Shown here: piece after piece, positions 5,220 through 7,004 of the stretch
Layout of the letters: every line of letters starts with the position of its first letter
Position numbering within the stretch: the first letter of the stretch is position 1
From: Omnitrophica bacterium RIFOXYB12_FULL_50_7
Lineage (GTDB): Bacteria; Omnitrophota; Omnitrophia; Omnitrophales; Aquincolibacteriaceae
Direction of reading: 5' to 3'
Assembly (NCBI GenBank): GCA_001804345.1
Contig: MHFU01000065.1
Coordinates: forward strand, 1,023-8,026
Length of the DNA: 7,004 bases
Position numbers and translations under genes: made by a program
Notes under the pieces: model-generated
Databases searched by the model: none
Seen by the model: the letters and a program-made list of their open reading frames with translations, nothing else
Told to the model about the DNA's origin: nothing

Positions 5220-5333
5220 TACCGTTGATAACTAAACTAGTTTTTTTGATATCCGAGTTATATCCCATAACTTTAATAAGTACCGTCGGAATCCAAAAAG
5301 CGTTTTTTTACGGATTTTTAAGGGGTCCGATCC

Positions 5334-6575
5334 TTAGGCTTTTATCGCCTGAGTCAGCGTCAGAATGGGGAGAAAGAGAGCTATCACAATACCTCCGATC
5401 ACGATCCCGAGAAATCCGATGATAAGAGGTTCGATGAGGGATGTGAGGCCGGAAACCGCGGTATCCACCTGAGAATCATAAAAATCCGCGATCTTCGTGA
5501 GCATCTCCTCCAATTCTCCGGTTTCCTCCCCGATCGCGATCATGCGAACAACCATGGTGGGAAAGATCCCGCTTTTTTCGAGCGGGCCGGCGATGCTTTC
5601 TCCTCGCTTCACGGACCCCATAAGATCTGTGATGACTTTTTCAATCCGGGCATTACCCGAAGTTTTTGAAACGATCTCCAGGGCCGCAAGGATTGATACA
5701 CCGCTACGCAACAATGTGGAAAGCGTGCGCGCAAACTTGCTAACCGCGACTTTCAAAATGATGGGGCCGAAGACGGGCATACGAAGCGTAAAGGAATCCC
5801 AGGGTAACCGGCCCAAGGGAGAGGCGATAAATTTCCGGAAAAGGAAAACGCCTCCGCCAAGAACGGCGAGAATCCACCACCAGTTAACCGCAAGATAATT
5901 ACTGACATTGATCAGGACCTGGGTCGGCATGGGCAGTTTCGCCCCCAAACCGTCAAAGATCGACGCAAATTTCGGGATCACGAAAGCCAACATAAAGAAC
6001 GTGATTCCGAAGGCCATGATCGAAACGGCTGTCGGATACGTCACCGCCGCCTTCACCTTTTTCTGAAGGGCGCTCGACTTTTCAAAATATTGGGCCACAC
6101 GATCCAGGATCTCCTGCAACTTCCCGCTCATCTCACCTGCGCGGACCATGTGAATAAAAAGTGCCGAAAAGACTTTCGCGTGCATCTGCATGGCTTCGGA
6201 AAAACTTTTACCGGTTTGGACGTCACTATGCATCCTTCGCAGAATCTGCCGGAATTTTTCCTTATCCATTTGATCCCCAAGAATGTCCAGGGCCTGAACT
6301 AAGGGGATCCCCGCCGCTACAAGCGTGGCCATCTGCCTTGAAAAAATCACAAGGTCGTCCAGCTTGACGCCTCCGGATTTTCCAATCCGGATCTTGGGAC
6401 CCGCCCCCTTTCGAGAGCTTTGACCGGAGGACCCTTTTTTGGTTTGCTCCACGCGAATGATAAGATAGTCCTGCGCCTTCATCTGGCGGACAAGGTCCTG
6501 CGTGTCCTGGGCCTCCTGAACACCCTTCAGATCTTTTCCCGCCTTGTCTTTGACCCAATATTCGAACGATGGCAT
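5334..6575 (-). CDS. pilC: PilC/GspF inner-membrane platform protein
   Basis: 413 residues, full length for the family. Polytopic inner-membrane protein at the base of the pilus; it takes force from the ATPase and adds pilin subunits to the fibre. Two T2SSF repeats are visible. In the first, FSRQMATLVAAGIPLVQALD (78-97) and RAGEMSGKLQEILDRVAQYF (145-164). In the second, FARTLSTLLRSGVSILAALE (281-300) and AIGEETGELEEMLTKIADFY (347-366). Three membrane segments: about 180-201, 226-247 and 376-404 (EPLIIGFLGIVIGGIVIALF). The N-terminal 65 residues are a cytoplasmic region with a Ser/Gly/Lys linker (45-68). The start at 6575 is 3 nt after the ATPase stop, with AGGA 7 nt upstream, so the two are co-transcribed. 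Domain order and length are normal; only the choice between PilC and GspF naming is open. Confidence 0.96.
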   Translation of the reverse strand: MPSFEYWVKDKAGKDLKGVQEAQDTQDLVRQMKAQDYLIIRVEQTKKGSSGQSSRKGAGPKIRIGKSGGVKLDDLVIFSRQMATLVAAGIPLVQALDILGDQMDKEKFRQILRRMHSDVQTGKSFSEAMQMHAKVFSALFIHMVRAGEMSGKLQEILDRVAQYFEKSSALQKKVKAAVTYPTAVSIMAFGITFFMLAFVIPKFASIFDGLGAKLPMPTQVLINVSNYLAVNWWWILAVLGGGVFLFRKFIASPLGRLPWDSFTLRMPVFGPIILKVAVSKFARTLSTLLRSGVSILAALEIVSKTSGNARIEKVITDLMGSVKRGESIAGPLEKSGIFPTMVVRMIAIGEETGELEEMLTKIADFYDSQVDTAVSGLTSLIEPLIIGFLGIVIGGIVIALFLPILTLTQAIKA

Positions 6576-6578
6576 AGT

Positions 6579-7004
6579 TTATTCCTGGCTTGAAACGCGA
6601 AGCACTTCCTCAAGTGTGGTCACCCCGGATTTGAAGAGTCCCAGGGCATTCTCAAAAAGCGTTTCCATACCCTTTTCAACGGCAAGCTGATGAATAACAT
6701 TACTCGATTTTTTCTGGATCACAAGCTCCCGGATATCCGGATCCACGAGCAGCACTTCACTGGCACCGGTCCTGCCAAAATATCCTGTCATGTTGCACTT
6801 GATACAACCCTTTCCACGGAACGGAGCGATCCTGTCCAATTCCGATTTTGAAAGTTTACAACGAAGCAGGACCTCCTCCGGAATGGTGGCCGGCACCCTG
6901 CAACTCGGACAGATCTTCCTCAAGAGACGCTGGGCACCGACGCATACAACTGACGATGCGATCAAAAAGGGCTCCACCCCCATATCCATAAGACGCGTCA
7001 TCGC
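6579..7004 (-). CDS. pilB: PilB/GspE assembly ATPase, C-terminal part (runs off the right edge)
   Basis: Only the last 141 codons are present; the frame stays open to position 7004, so the N-terminal domain, Walker A/B and Asp/His boxes lie outside. The visible part starts in the conserved AMTRLMDMGVEPFLIASSV segment of GspE/PilB ATPases. It continues with AQRLLRKICPSC and then GKGCIKCNMTGYFGRTG. The four cysteines (CPSC and CIKC, 32 residues apart) form the zinc-binding tetracysteine motif of this subgroup. It then has EVLLVDPDIRELV and GVTTLEEVLRV near the end, all standard. Retraction ATPases of the PilT type lack the tetracysteine motif, so this is an assembly ATPase. It hydrolyses ATP on the cytoplasmic face and drives PilC. 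The Met at 7001 is internal and is not the start. Confidence 0.95.
   Translation of the reverse strand, partial: AMTRLMDMGVEPFLIASSVVCVGAQRLLRKICPSCRVPATIPEEVLLRCKLSKSELDRIAPFRGKGCIKCNMTGYFGRTGASEVLLVDPDIRELVIQKKSSNVIHQLAVEKGMETLFENALGLFKSGVTTLEEVLRVSSQE
6583..6586 (-). promoter_or_regulatory. Ribosome binding site of pilC
   Basis: AGGA (minus strand) 7 nt before the ATG at 6575, lying inside the last codons of the ATPase gene; supports the chosen start and tight coupling. Confidence 0.65.

Noticed and set aside
5290..5316. Hairpin after pilC (AATCC..AAAAA / TTTTT GGATT)
   Set aside because: AT-rich stem with a 2-nt bulge and no T tract behind it on the minus strand; not a credible intrinsic terminator.
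1..7004. CRISPR arrays, tRNA/rRNA genes, insertion sequences, toxin-antitoxin or phage genes
   Set aside because: No regularly spaced repeats, tRNA-like cloverleaf, transposase motif or terminal inverted repeats were seen; the window is fully accounted for by the pilus genes and three gaps of 104-181 bp.

Overview
The window is a type IV pilus (T4P) / type II secretion-like gene cluster. Every supported gene lies on the minus strand, so transcription runs from the high coordinates to the low ones. The order is pilB/gspE (3' end only), pilC/gspF, a prepilin, a strong intrinsic terminator, a second paralogous prepilin, then pilM-pilN-pilO-pilP-pilQ, with pilQ cut off by the left edge of the window. 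I found no convincing plus-strand gene, tRNA, rRNA, mobile element or CRISPR array.

Organism: a diderm (outer-membrane) bacterium, because a secretin (PilQ) and a periplasm-spanning PilMNOP set are present. The pilins have a GFTLVE...RARMNANEGAIKS N-terminus and an A/S/T-rich body with a C-terminal Cys loop. Together with the short PilP- and PilQ-type proteins, this resembles genomes of the PVC-associated candidate phylum Omnitrophota or related uncultivated diderms. That assignment is from memory of family style, not from a search, and is only moderately likely.

Region by region: 6579-7004 is the C-terminal end of the assembly ATPase with its four-cysteine zinc motif. 5334-6575 is the polytopic platform protein, starting 3 bp after the ATPase stop. 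5155-5333 is an AT-rich gap with a good sigma70-type promoter driving the first pilin at 4690-5154. A perfect 15-bp terminator hairpin with a T tract (4630-4667) follows that pilin closely. 4509-4631 is a G-rich, potentially structured leader ahead of the second pilin (4032-4508). 3928-4031 carries a weaker candidate promoter for the alignment complex. 1-3927 is the tightly packed pilMNOPQ block, with ATGA overlaps M/N and N/O, a 14-nt O/P overlap and a 24-nt P/Q gap.

How they work together: PilB hydrolyses ATP in the cytoplasm. The inner-membrane platform PilC couples this to extraction and polymerisation of processed pilins. Cytoplasmic PilM docks on the PilN N-terminus, PilN/PilO span the inner membrane, and PilP bridges to the PilQ secretin, through which the fibre leaves the cell. 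The prepilin peptidase (PilD) and any retraction ATPase (PilT) are not in this window.

The system itself is a known one and I do not see an undescribed system. The points worth a second look are the two tandem pilins split by a strong terminator, the G-rich leader of the second pilin, a degraded nucleotide-binding motif in PilM, an apparently non-lipidated PilP, and unusual start contexts for pilM and pilQ.
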